Shown here: positions 26,331-38,458 of the stretch, piece after piece
Numbering within the stretch: the stretch's first letter is position 1
Layout of the letters: every line of letters starts with the position of its first letter
Origin: Domibacillus epiphyticus
GTDB lineage: Bacteria > Bacillota > Bacilli > Bacillales > Domibacillaceae
Length of the DNA: 62,083 nt
Direction: 5' to 3'
Assembly (NCBI RefSeq): GCF_001975785.1
Contig: NZ_MSFI01000030.1
Coordinates: forward strand, 1 to 62,083
Made by a program: the position numbers and the translations under genes
Notes under the pieces: generated by a model
The model's database searches: none
Told to the model about the DNA's origin: nothing
Seen by the model: the letters and a program-made list of their open reading frames with translations, nothing else

Positions 26331-27602
26331 TTACGAAGCGCTTTTCGCCGTTTTTTGTTGTTGTGCAGCTAACCGTTTAATATCAAAGCGGATTAAGATG
26401 GAAACAATTAATGCGACAACAAACAATCCTGAGAAAAATGATAAACTGTTCGCATATGAACCTGTTGTATCTTTAATCCATGCAGCGAATAACGGACCTG
26501 CAAGACCAGCTGCGGACCAGGCAGTTAAAATATAACCGTGGATCGCACCCAGCTGCTTTGTTCCAAAGATATCGCCAATATACGCCGGAATAGCAGCAAA
26601 TCCGCCACCGTAGCACGTATAAACAACCGCCAGCATGATTTGGAAAAGTATAGAAGTGCTTGTTAGCGGCAGCAAGAAAAACAAGGCAATTTGCAACACG
26701 AAAAATGTCGTATACGTATTCGTTCTTCCAAAGTAGTCAGAAACAGAAGCCCAGCCAATTCGTCCGAGACCGTTAAAGATACCCATGACCCCTACTAAAG
26801 CAGCTGCTTCAGCTGTTGATAGTCCGATACTTTCTTGTGCAAGTGGTTTTGCAGCCGATAGTATCGCAATACCACATGTGATATTGATAAAAAGCATAAT
26901 CCAAAGATAATAAAAGCGCTTTGTTTTTACAGCTTCATTTGCCGTTAACTGAGCCAAATCTTGTCTTACTTTCTTGCCAGCGCTTGCTTTTTCTTTAAAT
27001 CCTTCCGGCATCCAGCCTTCTTCAGGCCGTTCTAAGTAAAGTGATGATAATGTCATGATAATAAAGTAAGCTGCACCTAAAATGAAAAAGGTATTTGCGA
27101 TTCCAACTGATTTAATTAATGAATCCATAATCGGGCTCGCCACCGCGGCAGCAAATCCAAATCCCATAATGGCAAGTCCTGTAGCTAAACCTCTTCGATC
27201 CGGAAACCATTTAACTAATGTGGAAACCGGTGCAATATAACCTACCCCTAGACCAATTCCGCCCAGTACACCATACGTTATATATAATAGCGGCAATGAA
27301 CCTAATTGGACAGCGAAGCCTGCTCCTGCAATCCCTACTCCAAAAAAGACAGAGGCAACAAGTCCTGCTTTTCTCGGACCATGCTTTTCAACAAAATGTC
27401 CCATAAATGCAGCAGATAAACCTAAAAATAAGATAGCAATACTAAATGTCAGCTGCACTTGTTGCGAAGACCAGCCAAATTCCTCAACCAAAGGAGTTGT
27501 AAAGTTACTCCAAGCATAAACAGAACCAATTGATAAATGAAGACCTACAGCAGATAATGCAATTAACCAGCGATTTTTTACTTTTTTCTCCAATTCATTC
27601 AT
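26331..27602 (-). CDS. MFS transporter, oxalate:formate antiporter (OxlT) family, paralog 2
   Basis: About 423 residues, 12 membrane segments, strongly similar along its length to the gene at 19045 (shared VKNRWLIA, GHFVEKxGPxKxG, WFPDRRGLATGLAIMGFGFA, GWMPEG, TANEAVKT). ATG 27602 has AGGAG directly adjacent; TTG 27593 would give nine bases spacing and an opening (EKKVKNRW) equal to paralog 1, so the true start may be 27593. Substrate unknown. It stands alone with its own terminator and a large hairpin upstream. Confidence 0.88.
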   Translation of the reverse strand: MNELEKKVKNRWLIALSAVGLHLSIGSVYAWSNFTTPLVEEFGWSSQQVQLTFSIAILFLGLSAAFMGHFVEKHGPRKAGLVASVFFGVGIAGAGFAVQLGSLPLLYITYGVLGGIGLGVGYIAPVSTLVKWFPDRRGLATGLAIMGFGFAAAVASPIMDSLIKSVGIANTFFILGAAYFIIMTLSSLYLERPEEGWMPEGFKEKASAGKKVRQDLAQLTANEAVKTKRFYYLWIMLFINITCGIAILSAAKPLAQESIGLSTAEAAALVGVMGIFNGLGRIGWASVSDYFGRTNTYTTFFVLQIALFFLLPLTSTSILFQIMLAVVYTCYGGGFAAIPAYIGDIFGTKQLGAIHGYILTAWSAAGLAGPLFAAWIKDTTGSYANSLSFFSGLFVVALIVSILIRFDIKRLAAQQQKTAKSAS

Positions 27603-27656
27603 CTCCTATTATTCCTATTTAAAACCAAATATGACATTTTCTCCTTTCTGTTATAT

Positions 27657-27707
27657 AAAAAAGGCAACATTCAAAAAGCTTATATGAATAAGCTTTTGAA
27701 TGCTGCC
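27657..27707 (-). terminator. Long hairpin with T-run upstream of the second OxlT-like gene
   Basis: Arms 27663-27681 and 27686-27707 pair almost fully (GGCA, CATTCAAAAAGCTTAT and its complement). On the minus strand a run of six T follows. It could end transcripts entering from the right, or be a leader attenuator of the transporter gene 54 bases downstream. Confidence 0.6.
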
Positions 27708-27973
27708 TAACAACCCAACATAATTTTTGTGCGGGGTGGTCAACCATCATGGTATGAAAAATAAAAAACATACAGATCTTGCAGGCTTTTCATTTTCAAA
27801 AAAAATAAATTATTGTAAGCGATATTATCTTAGCAAATTCTGTAGAATTTAGCAATACATTATATGATAAAAAATTACTACTTTTTCACAGGCCAAAAGA
27901 CCTCTGCAAAATTTTCTCGTTAAATAAGGCAAAAAAAGCTTACAATAACATGAAATACAAGTGTATTTTCTCT

Positions 27974-28320
27974 TCATCGCAATATTGTGACCGTCAATAC
28001 CAAAGACACAATCTGCGATATGTAACCATTCTCCGATCCAAAAATCGTTTTGCGGTGTTTCATTCTGTAGCTGTCGCCATTCAAGTGAAGAATCTCCACA
28101 CGATGGACAATTCTGTTCAAAATAGCCGTTGTAATAGCCGGATCTCCCAATAATTCTCCCCAATCCTTTAGAGGCCTTACATCAAAATAGTAGATGCCTT
28201 TTCATGCAAGTCGTTAATCAGATGAAAAAATAAATTTGCTTCCTCTTGGTTCATTGCCATAAACATAAAGTCATCAATAAGATATCCGCCTCACGGATGC
28301 GCTTAAGCCGTGACTATTTG
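27974..28320 (-). pseudogene. Decayed istB (IS21-family helper ATPase) remnant
   Basis: The minus strand encodes pieces of IstB in shifting frames: LKRIREAD, DDFMFMAMNQEEANLF, HLINDLHEKASTILM, then LKDWGELLGDPAITTAILNRIVHR and VEILHLNGDSYRMKHRKTIF, ending at a stop at 27974-27976. At least three single-base shifts interrupt it, mostly in T-runs. The N-terminal half with Walker A is missing, and no istA was seen. The remnant lies at the left border of the glycosylation island. The remaining bases, 27710-27970, show nothing I can identify. Confidence 0.8.
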
Positions 28321-28374
28321 GATGCTAGCTTTTTATAGGAGAAATTGCCAACAGAATAGATGGTACTTCTGCTT

Positions 28375-29265
28375 TCAATCTAAAAATTTTGTTGCAATGA
28401 TCGCGTTTTGTGGTAACAAGCAAGGTATGTTGTTAATAATGGGATAAGCTAATAAACTATCTTGAGAATAATAGGCATTGTTTTTCAGAATAATATCTGT
28501 TTTCGTAACTGGACAGCACATCGGATTCGCAACTGTCTCTCCGGCTTCTTTTTCAATAATCAGTAAACCAGTGGGATTTAAAGGATTCGAACTTACTTCA
28601 AATAGACGATGCTCTAAAATCTTATAACCCATATTATTTGCCGTTTCATACAAATTTGTAACATAGCCATGCTCTTTCATCCGTGTTCTAGCTGTTTCAT
28701 CTGCTAATTCGAATGATGGTTCAAGTAAAATCAAATATTTATTTGTAATACGGTACAGTTCTTTTAATGCCTCTTCTTCCCGGCCACCGTTTGGTTCAAT
28801 CGAATGAGATGTATATACAATATCAATAGAATTATCTTTTAAAGGCGTATTAAAAAGATCACCTGTAAATAAATGAACATTATTCAAATTTTTATTTTTA
28901 ATAAATTTCTCAGCATACTTAATTCTTGACCAGGATATATCAAATCCATAGGAATTATTTGGTTTCTTTTCCAATTTAGAAAGAGTAACGCCTAAAGTGG
29001 TTGCTTCCCCTACACCGGCTTCAAGAATAGAATCATATTCACCTATATTATTAATGATCTGCGATAAATAATCACAATATGCATTTTTAACTGAAGGATT
29101 ATTTTCATATCCTTTTATATAAGATCCTGCTTGAAAATCGTAACTGATGAGTATATCCTCTAAGCTATTTTTATCCTCATTATTAAATGTCTTAAGGTAA
29201 GCTATGATATTCTCATTTTCCTCATATATTTCTTTAATTTTTTTTAAAAGAACTAATTTATCCAC
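28375..29265 (-). CDS. SAM-dependent methyltransferase with a Trm112-like tail
   Basis: About 296 residues, AT-rich. Class I fold with SAM motif ILEAGVGEATTLG near residue 85, acidic motif II (YGFDISWSRI) and VYTSHSIEPNGG. The C-terminal 50 residues (MCCPVTKTDIILKNNAYYSQDSLLAYPIINNIPCLLP) look like a Trm112p-type domain. GTG 29265 follows GAGGTG at nine bases; GTG 29277 is too close to the site. Such methylases occur in nonulosonic acid loci, so a sugar or glycoprotein may be the target. Substrate not known. Confidence 0.75.
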   Translation of the reverse strand: MDKLVLLKKIKEIYEENENIIAYLKTFNNEDKNSLEDILISYDFQAGSYIKGYENNPSVKNAYCDYLSQIINNIGEYDSILEAGVGEATTLGVTLSKLEKKPNNSYGFDISWSRIKYAEKFIKNKNLNNVHLFTGDLFNTPLKDNSIDIVYTSHSIEPNGGREEEALKELYRITNKYLILLEPSFELADETARTRMKEHGYVTNLYETANNMGYKILEHRLFEVSSNPLNPTGLLIIEKEAGETVANPMCCPVTKTDIILKNNAYYSQDSLLAYPIINNIPCLLPQNAIIATKFLD

Positions 29266-29407
29266 TTTTAAAAACACCTCTTATAATCCCTTTATAAATA
29301 ACTATTTAAATAATTCAGCAAGAACTGCTTTTTCAACAAATAATAGTTTTTAAAATATATACTGTAGTATAATTAATATTATTTTAATTTAAGCAGGAGG
29401 GCTTCAA

Positions 29408-30019
29408 TTGACTCAATATAAAACAGAACAAGAAAAATTTTGGGCTGAAGAATTCGGTAATGAATATATAAAGCGCAACAAAAATTTTTCCACAAACATT
29501 CCTTTATTTTCAAGGATCTTAAACAGAACAAACCAAGTGAAATCCATACTTGAATTCGGATCCAACATCGGATTGAATTTAAAAGCGATCAGAGCAATTT
29601 TGCCAGAAGCTAAATTATCAGCAATCGAAATTAATCCTGTAGCAGCTAAACATTTGGAACAAATCGGAAACCTCGAAATCTATAATCAATCTATTTTAGA
29701 TTTCGAGGTAGATTATAAGCGAGATTTTGTTTTGATTAAGGGTGTTCTAATCCACATAAATCCTGATTTTTTGAACGATGTTTATGAACTGCTTTATAAT
29801 GCAAGTGATAAATACATTTGTATCTCAGAATACTATAACCCAACACCAGTTGAACTTCATTACAGAGGTCATGAAGGCAAGTTATTCAAAAGAGACTTTG
29901 CAGGAGAAATGCTTGATAAATATCCTAACTTAGATTTAGTTGATTACGGTTTTGTATATCACAAAGATAAAAACTTTCCACAAGACGATACCACGTGGTT
30001 TTTACTAGAAAAAAAATAA
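29408..30019 (+). CDS. Methyltransferase of the pseudaminic-acid-associated methylase family
   Basis: 203 residues. SAM motif ILEFGSNIGLNL at about residue 47, with IEINPVAAKHLEQI and the later ISEYYNPTPVELHYRGHEGKLFKRDFAGEML segment that I associate with the Pse-locus methylases (the family named pseudaminic acid biosynthesis-associated methylase). TTG 29408 is six bases after AGGAGGG. A TATAAT lies at 29368-29373. It is divergent from the first methyltransferase and convergent with pseI, ending in a shared hairpin. Probably methylates a pseudaminic acid derivative. Confidence 0.82.
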   Translation: MTQYKTEQEKFWAEEFGNEYIKRNKNFSTNIPLFSRILNRTNQVKSILEFGSNIGLNLKAIRAILPEAKLSAIEINPVAAKHLEQIGNLEIYNQSILDFEVDYKRDFVLIKGVLIHINPDFLNDVYELLYNASDKYICISEYYNPTPVELHYRGHEGKLFKRDFAGEMLDKYPNLDLVDYGFVYHKDKNFPQDDTTWFLLEKK

Positions 30020-30031
30020 TTTATTTTGGCT

Positions 30032-30074
30032 CCAGTAACGAGGTGGAGTAAATACTCATCGTTACTGGGATTTT
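30032..30074. terminator. Hairpin between convergent genes (methylase and pseI)
   Basis: Perfect 10-bp arms CCAGTAACGA (30032-30041) and TCGTTACTGG (30059-30068), with modest T-rich tails on each side. Likely a shared weak terminator. Confidence 0.65.
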
Positions 30075-31128
30075 AATATAATAACAACTCTAAGCTTAAT
30101 GGTGTACCTTCACTAATATCACTTTTCGATTTTTTGCCAAGAATCAAATTTATATATTTGGGTTCTAATCCGTATCCCGGCCGAACTACCTTAATATTCT
30201 CTTTTGTAAACCTTTCACCGGCTTTTATATCCTTTGCCACGTAAATCGACCTTCTAAATTTCAATGATGCTTTTTCTTTTTCGGTTGGTCCATATGTGAT
30301 GCTGCCGATTGCCTGCCATGCCCGTTCTGTTTCTACTACAAGAGCTTTCATCTCGCCCGGTTCCATTGAAAATGCAGAGTCTACTCCGCCGTCTGCGCGA
30401 GAGAGGGTAAAGTGTTTTTCAATCACCGTTGCGCCGAGAGCCACACTCGCTACTGCTACTCCCGTCCCCATTGTATGATCTGACAGACCGACCTGTACAT
30501 TAAATAACTCCCTCATATGGGGGATAGTCGAGATATTCGTATTCTCTGGTGTTGCCGGGTAGGTACTTGTGCATTTTAAAAGAATTAAATCTTTGCAGCC
30601 TGCTTCTCTTGCGGCGGCCACCAATTCATCCAGTTCAGCTACAGTCGCCATACCCGTTGATACAATCATCGGTTTTCCAGTCGCGGCTACCTTTTTAATA
30701 AGCGGAATATCTGTATTCTCAAACGAAGCAATTTTATAAAGCGGTACATCCAGCTCTTCCAGAAAATCTACCGCAGTTTCATCAAATGGTGTGCTGAATG
30801 GAATCATGCCAAGTTCACGTGCCCGTTCAAAGATTGGTTTATGCCATTCCCATGGCGTGTATGCCTGCTGGTAAAGTTGGTACAATTTTTGTCCGTTCCA
30901 CAAACTTTTTTCATCATTAATTTGAAAATCAGGATTTTCAATATTTAATGTCATCGTATCAGCTGTATATGTTTGGATTTTTAATGCATGAGCCCCTGAC
31001 TTTGCAGCTGCTTCTACAATCTCTAATGCTCGGTCAAGTGATTGATTATGGTTTCCAGACATTTCGGCAATAATAAATGGCTTATGCTTCCGTCCAATTT
31101 GAACGCCGTCTATTGTTATCGTATTCAT
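30073..31128 (-). CDS. pseI: Pseudaminic acid synthase PseI
   Basis: 351 residues. Condenses 2,4-diacetamido-2,4,6-trideoxy-L-altrose with phosphoenolpyruvate to pseudaminic acid. NeuB-type barrel with EMSGNHNQ, LKIQTYTADTMTL, STPFDETAVDFLEE, KIASFE, STGMAT, LKCTSTYPA and GLSDHTMG, followed by an antifreeze-like SAF domain at about residue 290 onward (RRSIYVAKDIKAGERFT). The start overlaps pseH by 4 bases. Last gene of the Pse operon. Confidence 0.95.
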   Translation of the reverse strand: MNTITIDGVQIGRKHKPFIIAEMSGNHNQSLDRALEIVEAAAKSGAHALKIQTYTADTMTLNIENPDFQINDEKSLWNGQKLYQLYQQAYTPWEWHKPIFERARELGMIPFSTPFDETAVDFLEELDVPLYKIASFENTDIPLIKKVAATGKPMIVSTGMATVAELDELVAAAREAGCKDLILLKCTSTYPATPENTNISTIPHMRELFNVQVGLSDHTMGTGVAVASVALGATVIEKHFTLSRADGGVDSAFSMEPGEMKALVVETERAWQAIGSITYGPTEKEKASLKFRRSIYVAKDIKAGERFTKENIKVVRPGYGLEPKYINLILGKKSKSDISEGTPLSLELLLY

Positions 31129-31682
31129 ACGTACCTTCCTTCGATTTTCATCTGAATGCGCGCAGATTTTTTAGACCACTCTTCTTTAAACATCCCGTAT
31201 AACACTATATCAACATCTAAACCATCTCTAACGATCTGTTTCCGAAGTAATCCTTCTTGCACAAAACCCATTTTTTGATGAAAAGAGATGCTTTTTTTAT
31301 TTGAACCAATAACTTCTGCACATATTTTCCGAACCGATATGTGATTAAATATATAGTTTAAGGATGTAAACCCCAGTATTGTACCCATCCCTCTCGGGGC
31401 ATCATCTGATCCAATATAAAAACCCCATTCACAACGCTTGTTTACTTTATCAATATCGTTTACGTTTAAAATCCCATATGGTATACCACCATAATAAAAT
31501 ATCCTCGAAATCGATGTTTCGCTTCTTTGAAGTTTTTCAAACCATTTTACATGCTGTTCCATTGAAATGACGTCTCTGTTATACATGCAATCCCGTATCC
31601 ATTCTTGATTACGCCAGTCCAATATTAGCTTCAGATCTTTTTCTTGAATATCTTTCAGTTCAGCTTTGTATAGGAAACTCAT
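31125..31682 (-). CDS. pseH: Pseudaminic acid pathway N-acetyltransferase PseH
   Basis: 185-residue GNAT. Acetylates the 4-amino group of UDP-4-amino-4,6-dideoxy-N-acetyl-L-altrosamine. Motifs: LKLILDWRNQEWIRDCMYNRDVIS near the start, WGFYIGSDDAPRGMG (acetyl-CoA loop), and NKKSISFHQKMGFVQEGLLRKQI. Four-base overlaps with pseG and pseI show tight coupling. Confidence 0.93.
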   Translation of the reverse strand: MSFLYKAELKDIQEKDLKLILDWRNQEWIRDCMYNRDVISMEQHVKWFEKLQRSETSISRIFYYGGIPYGILNVNDIDKVNKRCEWGFYIGSDDAPRGMGTILGFTSLNYIFNHISVRKICAEVIGSNKKSISFHQKMGFVQEGLLRKQIVRDGLDVDIVLYGMFKEEWSKKSARIQMKIEGRYV

Positions 31683-32764
31683 TTTTGGAACTCCATTATT
31701 TTTTTAACAACCAAACGTCTTTTTACTTTTTCAGGATCGACAATTCCATTGCACTTATTAATTATTTCAATCATTTTCATAGGTGTGCGGCAAACTTCGT
31801 TGATTTTATTTGCGATATGCCAAGATGTCACTTGTGAACTTTCCCCCAGACAATACACTGCACCTTTGTTCGCAACAGCTTTCGACAACTCTTTCTGATT
31901 ATCGGCCACAATAATTGTAAGTGCAGGCAATTCAAGAAAGCATCTTTCCCAAGAGGTTGATCCCCCTGCTCCAATCGCCAGATCCGATTTCACCATTAAC
32001 TCGGCCATGTTATTGACCTGACAATGAAAAACAAACTGTGGCCTTTTATTACAGAACGCCTCGATCTCTTCGTTTTGTGGATTAGCTGCCCCAACGACGA
32101 CATTTACTTCTATCTCAGAAAGGTTCAATTCGCATTCGCTAATAGCTTTCAATGTTTTCAGCGTCTCACCTGTTGGATCGGTTCCGCCAAAGAAGACAAG
32201 GATTTTTTTAATGGTTCCATCCCGCTTGATGCTATTTGTGTCGATCGACAAAAATTCGTCACGCAGTAAAACATAATTCGGACCAAGCAACAGCTGGCAT
32301 GAAGCTGGTACTAAGCCTTCATATCGTTTTTCTAGATTAAGGTAGAAGTTTTGATCAAGTAGGATATCGCAGTCATGGATACGATCAGCCAAGTCATCAA
32401 TTACCATGATATGGTGGACAAACGGACGGATTTCTTTTTCCCAATTTACATCCAGGCTATAGTGATCCACAATAAGGAGATCAATCTCCTTATCCAAATG
32501 CTGAAGAACTTGCGCTGTGTCTCCTGCATCTTTCCTCCAGCTCTCTCTCATCCATTGTAAGTGATTTTTGTCAGATGATGCTGGGAGCGTAAATACCTTA
32601 AACCCTTCAGTTTCAATATACTGTATGCTATTCCCCTGAAAATCACGGCTTATAAAAATAATTTCCACATCTTCGTGCGCCAGCTGCTTTGCCAGCGTCA
32701 AGCAGCGCATCACATGACCGGTTCCAATTTCAACAGAGGCGTCTGTTCGGATTGCTATCTTCAT
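31679..32764 (-). CDS. pseG: UDP-2,4-diacetamido-trideoxy-altropyranose hydrolase PseG
   Basis: 361 residues, GT-B fold. Removes UDP from the bacillosamine-like altrose intermediate before PseI. Motifs: IRTDASVEIGTGHVMRC at the start (catalytic His in GTGH), LLIVDHYSLD, VFFGGTDPTG and GAGGSTSWERCFLELPAL near the end. Eleven bases after pseF; overlaps pseH by four. Confidence 0.94.
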   Translation of the reverse strand: MKIAIRTDASVEIGTGHVMRCLTLAKQLAHEDVEIIFISRDFQGNSIQYIETEGFKVFTLPASSDKNHLQWMRESWRKDAGDTAQVLQHLDKEIDLLIVDHYSLDVNWEKEIRPFVHHIMVIDDLADRIHDCDILLDQNFYLNLEKRYEGLVPASCQLLLGPNYVLLRDEFLSIDTNSIKRDGTIKKILVFFGGTDPTGETLKTLKAISECELNLSEIEVNVVVGAANPQNEEIEAFCNKRPQFVFHCQVNNMAELMVKSDLAIGAGGSTSWERCFLELPALTIIVADNQKELSKAVANKGAVYCLGESSQVTSWHIANKINEVCRTPMKMIEIINKCNGIVDPEKVKRRLVVKKIMEFQK

Positions 32765-32775
32765 TGTACCTACAC

Positions 32776-33507
32776 CTACAATTTCTTTTGTTCAATATGT
32801 GCATTAATATTGCTCCACTCAGGATGCTTCTCAAGCAGGGCAATAACATTTTCGAGATAAAAAAACTGATCCGGTGAGTAGAGCTTATCTATAATTAATG
32901 AAATGAGTTCAAAATCTTCCTCTGTGTCCACGGTCAAGCGATAATGGCTGTAATCATTCTTATTCTCTATCCCTTGAATGCGAAATCGGTCTGGGTTTGT
33001 GTAAATATATGCCGTGACATGCTCTCTATCCCGTTCAAGCACTGCTTCCTGATGGGCTCGTTGAAGTGCATGATAAGAAAACACTTCCGTATCCATACCG
33101 CGTGGAAAGGTGCGTTTAATGGTGTTGGACACATAATCAAACAATTCCTGATGGGCTAAAAAATATCCGACGGTCTGATCGACTACTTGAGGGTCAATAA
33201 TTGGACAGTCAGATGTCAGGCGAACAATGACATCTGCACTAAATTCCTTGGCTGTTTCGACATATCGGGACAACACATCCTGTTCTGAACCCTGATAATA
33301 TGAAATCCCTTTCTCTCGGCAAAAATCGACAATCGGCTGATCACTACCTTTTACTGTGGTCGCAATAATAATTTGATCAATTGTTCCCGCTTTGCGTATC
33401 CGTTCAATCTGATACTCAAGGAGCGTTTTCCCATTCACTTTTTTGAGTATTTTTCCAGGAAGGCGTGTTGATCCCATTCGTGCTTGAATAATAGCCGCTA
33501 CTTTCAT
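32776..33507 (-). CDS. pseF: CMP-pseudaminic acid synthetase PseF
   Basis: 243 residues, cytidylyltransferase that activates pseudaminic acid with CTP. The opening MKVAAIIQARMGSTRLPGK is the nucleotide-binding motif; LTSDCPIIDPQVVD and the RFRIQGIENKNDYSHYRLTVDTEEDFEL segment are typical of SpsF/PseF proteins. Overlaps pseC by four bases. The SpsF name used for related spore-coat genes is a close alternative; the surrounding complete Pse pathway favours PseF. Confidence 0.92.
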   Translation of the reverse strand: MKVAAIIQARMGSTRLPGKILKKVNGKTLLEYQIERIRKAGTIDQIIIATTVKGSDQPIVDFCREKGISYYQGSEQDVLSRYVETAKEFSADVIVRLTSDCPIIDPQVVDQTVGYFLAHQELFDYVSNTIKRTFPRGMDTEVFSYHALQRAHQEAVLERDREHVTAYIYTNPDRFRIQGIENKNDYSHYRLTVDTEEDFELISLIIDKLYSPDQFFYLENVIALLEKHPEWSNINAHIEQKKL

Positions 33508-34661
33508 TTAGCCACCTTCTTTACCACAGAGCGTACAGCTGTGATTACATCGGAAACATCCTGTTCTGTCATCGCCGGGAACAGAGGCAATGAGATAATC
33601 TTTTCATATAGCTTCTCTGCGTGCGGCATGGAGCCTTTTCGATAGCCCAGCTCCTGGTAATAGGGAAGTGTATGAACGGGTATATAATGAACATTCACAC
33701 CGATATTTTGTTTCTGAAGTTCTTCAAAGATTTCTTTTCTTCCCGCTGTTAATTCTGCTGTATTGAGTTTGATGATGTACAAGTGCCAGCTTGAATCACC
33801 ATCCGAGTGCTGATACGGTGTAACAATTTGCGGCATTGGTTCAAATGCTTGATTGTACGCTGCCACAATCTCTTTTCTTCTGGCCACAAATTCTTCCAGC
33901 TTGTCCATCTGGCTGCATCCAAGCGCTGCTTGAATGTCTGTCATTCGGTAGTTGTAGCCGAGAAACTGCATTTCGTAAAACCACGGACCATGGTTTTCTT
34001 GAAGCAAATCAGGGTCCCGTGTAATCCCATGTGAACGGAATTGAATCAGTTTTTCATAGTATTCTTTCCTGTTTGTGACGATCATGCCGCCTTCACCTGA
34101 TGTCACGTGTTTCACTGGATGAAAACTGAACATCGTCATATCACTTAACGAGCCGATTTTTTTTCCTTTATAACTTGCGCCAATGGCATGGGCAGCATCC
34201 TCGATCACGACCAAGTCATGCTTTCTTGCAAGTTCATGAATACGTTCTAGATCGGCTGGCTGACCGGTAAAAGCAACCGGGATGATCGCCTTTGTTTTGC
34301 TGGAAATGTTCTTTTTAATTTCAACAGGGTCAATATTGTATGTTTTAGGGTTTATATCCGCAAATACAACCGTGCCGCCCTGATAAAGCACACAGTTTGC
34401 GCTTGCGGCAAATGTCATGGGCGTTGTAATCACTTCATCCCCATGCCCAATCCCTGCAGCAAAGCACGCTCCATGCAAAGCTGCTGTTCCATTTGAAAAC
34501 GCAACAGCGTATGCTGCGCCAACATAATCAGCCACTTTCTTTTCGAATGCGGCTACAGCTGGACCGGTTGTTAAATAATCGCTTCTAAGGACCTTGACAA
34601 CCGCTTCAATATCCCCCTCATCAATCATTTGCCGTCCATATGGCAAATAGCTATCACGCAT
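33504..34661 (-). CDS. pseC: UDP-4-amino-4,6-dideoxy-L-altrosamine transaminase PseC
   Basis: 385 residues, DegT/DnrJ/EryC1 fold, PLP. Puts the amino group on C4 using glutamate. PLP lysine in the FSFHPVKHVTSGEGG motif, DAAHAIGASYKGKKIG and the opening PYGRQMIDEGDIEAVVKVLRSDYLTTGP are typical. Overlaps pseF by four bases; 35 bases after pseB. Confidence 0.94.
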   Translation of the reverse strand: MRDSYLPYGRQMIDEGDIEAVVKVLRSDYLTTGPAVAAFEKKVADYVGAAYAVAFSNGTAALHGACFAAGIGHGDEVITTPMTFAASANCVLYQGGTVVFADINPKTYNIDPVEIKKNISSKTKAIIPVAFTGQPADLERIHELARKHDLVVIEDAAHAIGASYKGKKIGSLSDMTMFSFHPVKHVTSGEGGMIVTNRKEYYEKLIQFRSHGITRDPDLLQENHGPWFYEMQFLGYNYRMTDIQAALGCSQMDKLEEFVARRKEIVAAYNQAFEPMPQIVTPYQHSDGDSSWHLYIIKLNTAELTAGRKEIFEELQKQNIGVNVHYIPVHTLPYYQELGYRKGSMPHAEKLYEKIISLPLFPAMTEQDVSDVITAVRSVVKKVAK

Positions 34662-34696
34662 TTACTCGTCCTCCCAAAAAAGAAATGCAGCATCCT

Positions 34697-37519
<2,823 letters not shown>

Positions 37520-37533
<14 letters not shown>

Positions 37534-38122
37534 GACGCGTTCCCTCTGTATCAATTGTTGTTGAAATTTCTTTTTCTAATGACTCATAAAATGGCTTAAT
37601 TTCATACTGAATAAGGTCGGCTACTAATATATGATCCGCATTTTCAACTGCTTCTTCCAGCCCTTTCACTTCGTTTTGAAGCGTTGCCGACAGTTTTAAA
37701 TATTCGTCCCAGTTTGCAGGTTTTTCTTTCATTTGATCAATAGATATAATAATTTGATTCAGCCATTGCATTCCTTCTAACATGTGGTCAAAATTCGTCC
37801 AATGATGTGTGGAAGGATTATTGTAAAATCCATCCGTTAAAATGCTTAATTCTGGCAAAGCCCTTTTTAAATACTCTTCTGCCGACAGTAAGATATCATA
37901 TGTTAATTCTTTAGCTGTTCTTGCAATAACTTCAAGTTTTTCAATTTGCGCGGCGTTTTCTTTTAAATAGTTTTCCGGATCTTCATATACTTCCTTTCCG
38001 TCTGCAACGAAGTGGCTGAAATAATAAGAATTATTTAATAACGTATTTATTTGTTCAATGATTTGTTCAGCAGTTTGATATTGTTCCAACTGGATGATTT
38101 GTTTTTGAAATAAAAGCTCCAT
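37520..38122 (-). CDS. Unrecognised 200-residue protein coupled to Maf
   Basis: I do not recognise a family. The protein is soluble-looking, acidic and helical, with no signal peptide, membrane segment or catalytic motif that I can see. It opens the glycosylation operon, and its end overlaps the maf start by 14 bases, which is strong translational coupling. ATG 38122 is preceded by GGAGG. Base composition is AT-rich like the island. A Maf cofactor, adapter or flagellin-docking protein are options, all unproven. Confidence 0.8.
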
Positions 38123-38177
38123 AAGGTGATTCCTCCAATAGATCTTTTTCTGTAAATTTTATCATAGTCTCTCTTTT

Positions 38178-38204
38178 ATATCGGTTAATTTCAGTAAATC
38201 TTCA
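38178..38204 (-). promoter_or_regulatory. Possible sigma-D promoter of the glycosylation operon
   Basis: TGAA (38201-38204), 15 bases, ACCGATAT (38178-38185); two mismatches to TAAA-N15-GCCGATAT. It lies about 55 bases before the 200-residue protein. Confidence 0.5.
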
Positions 38205-38412
38205 TCTCTGTTTTATGAATAGGTAATTTTACCACGATATAACAACCATATGTATTTAGGATAGCTGAACTTGTAAAAAACATAAATACATAGTAACAAG
38301 TAAGCTTTTGGGAGTGGAGTCAGGATACGATGGAATTACCAATAAAGGGGTTATGTTTTTTATTAATTTATCTAATTACAACTTTCAACACTCTTGTAAA
38401 TATATTTTCTCA

Positions 38413-38445
38413 TAAAAAAACACGGCCGATTGTTCGGACCGTGTT
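38413..38445 (-). terminator. Intrinsic terminator of the main flagellin gene
   Basis: Arms AACACGG and CCGTGTT, extended by CCGA/TCGG with one bulge, then seven T on the minus strand. It isolates hag from the glycosylation operon. Confidence 0.88.
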
Positions 38446-38458
38446 CTTAATAAGCAGA

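Noticed and set aside
27849-28163. Minus-strand open frame of 104 residues
   Set aside because: It is out of frame with the recognisable IstB coding pieces on the same strand and has no family resemblance.
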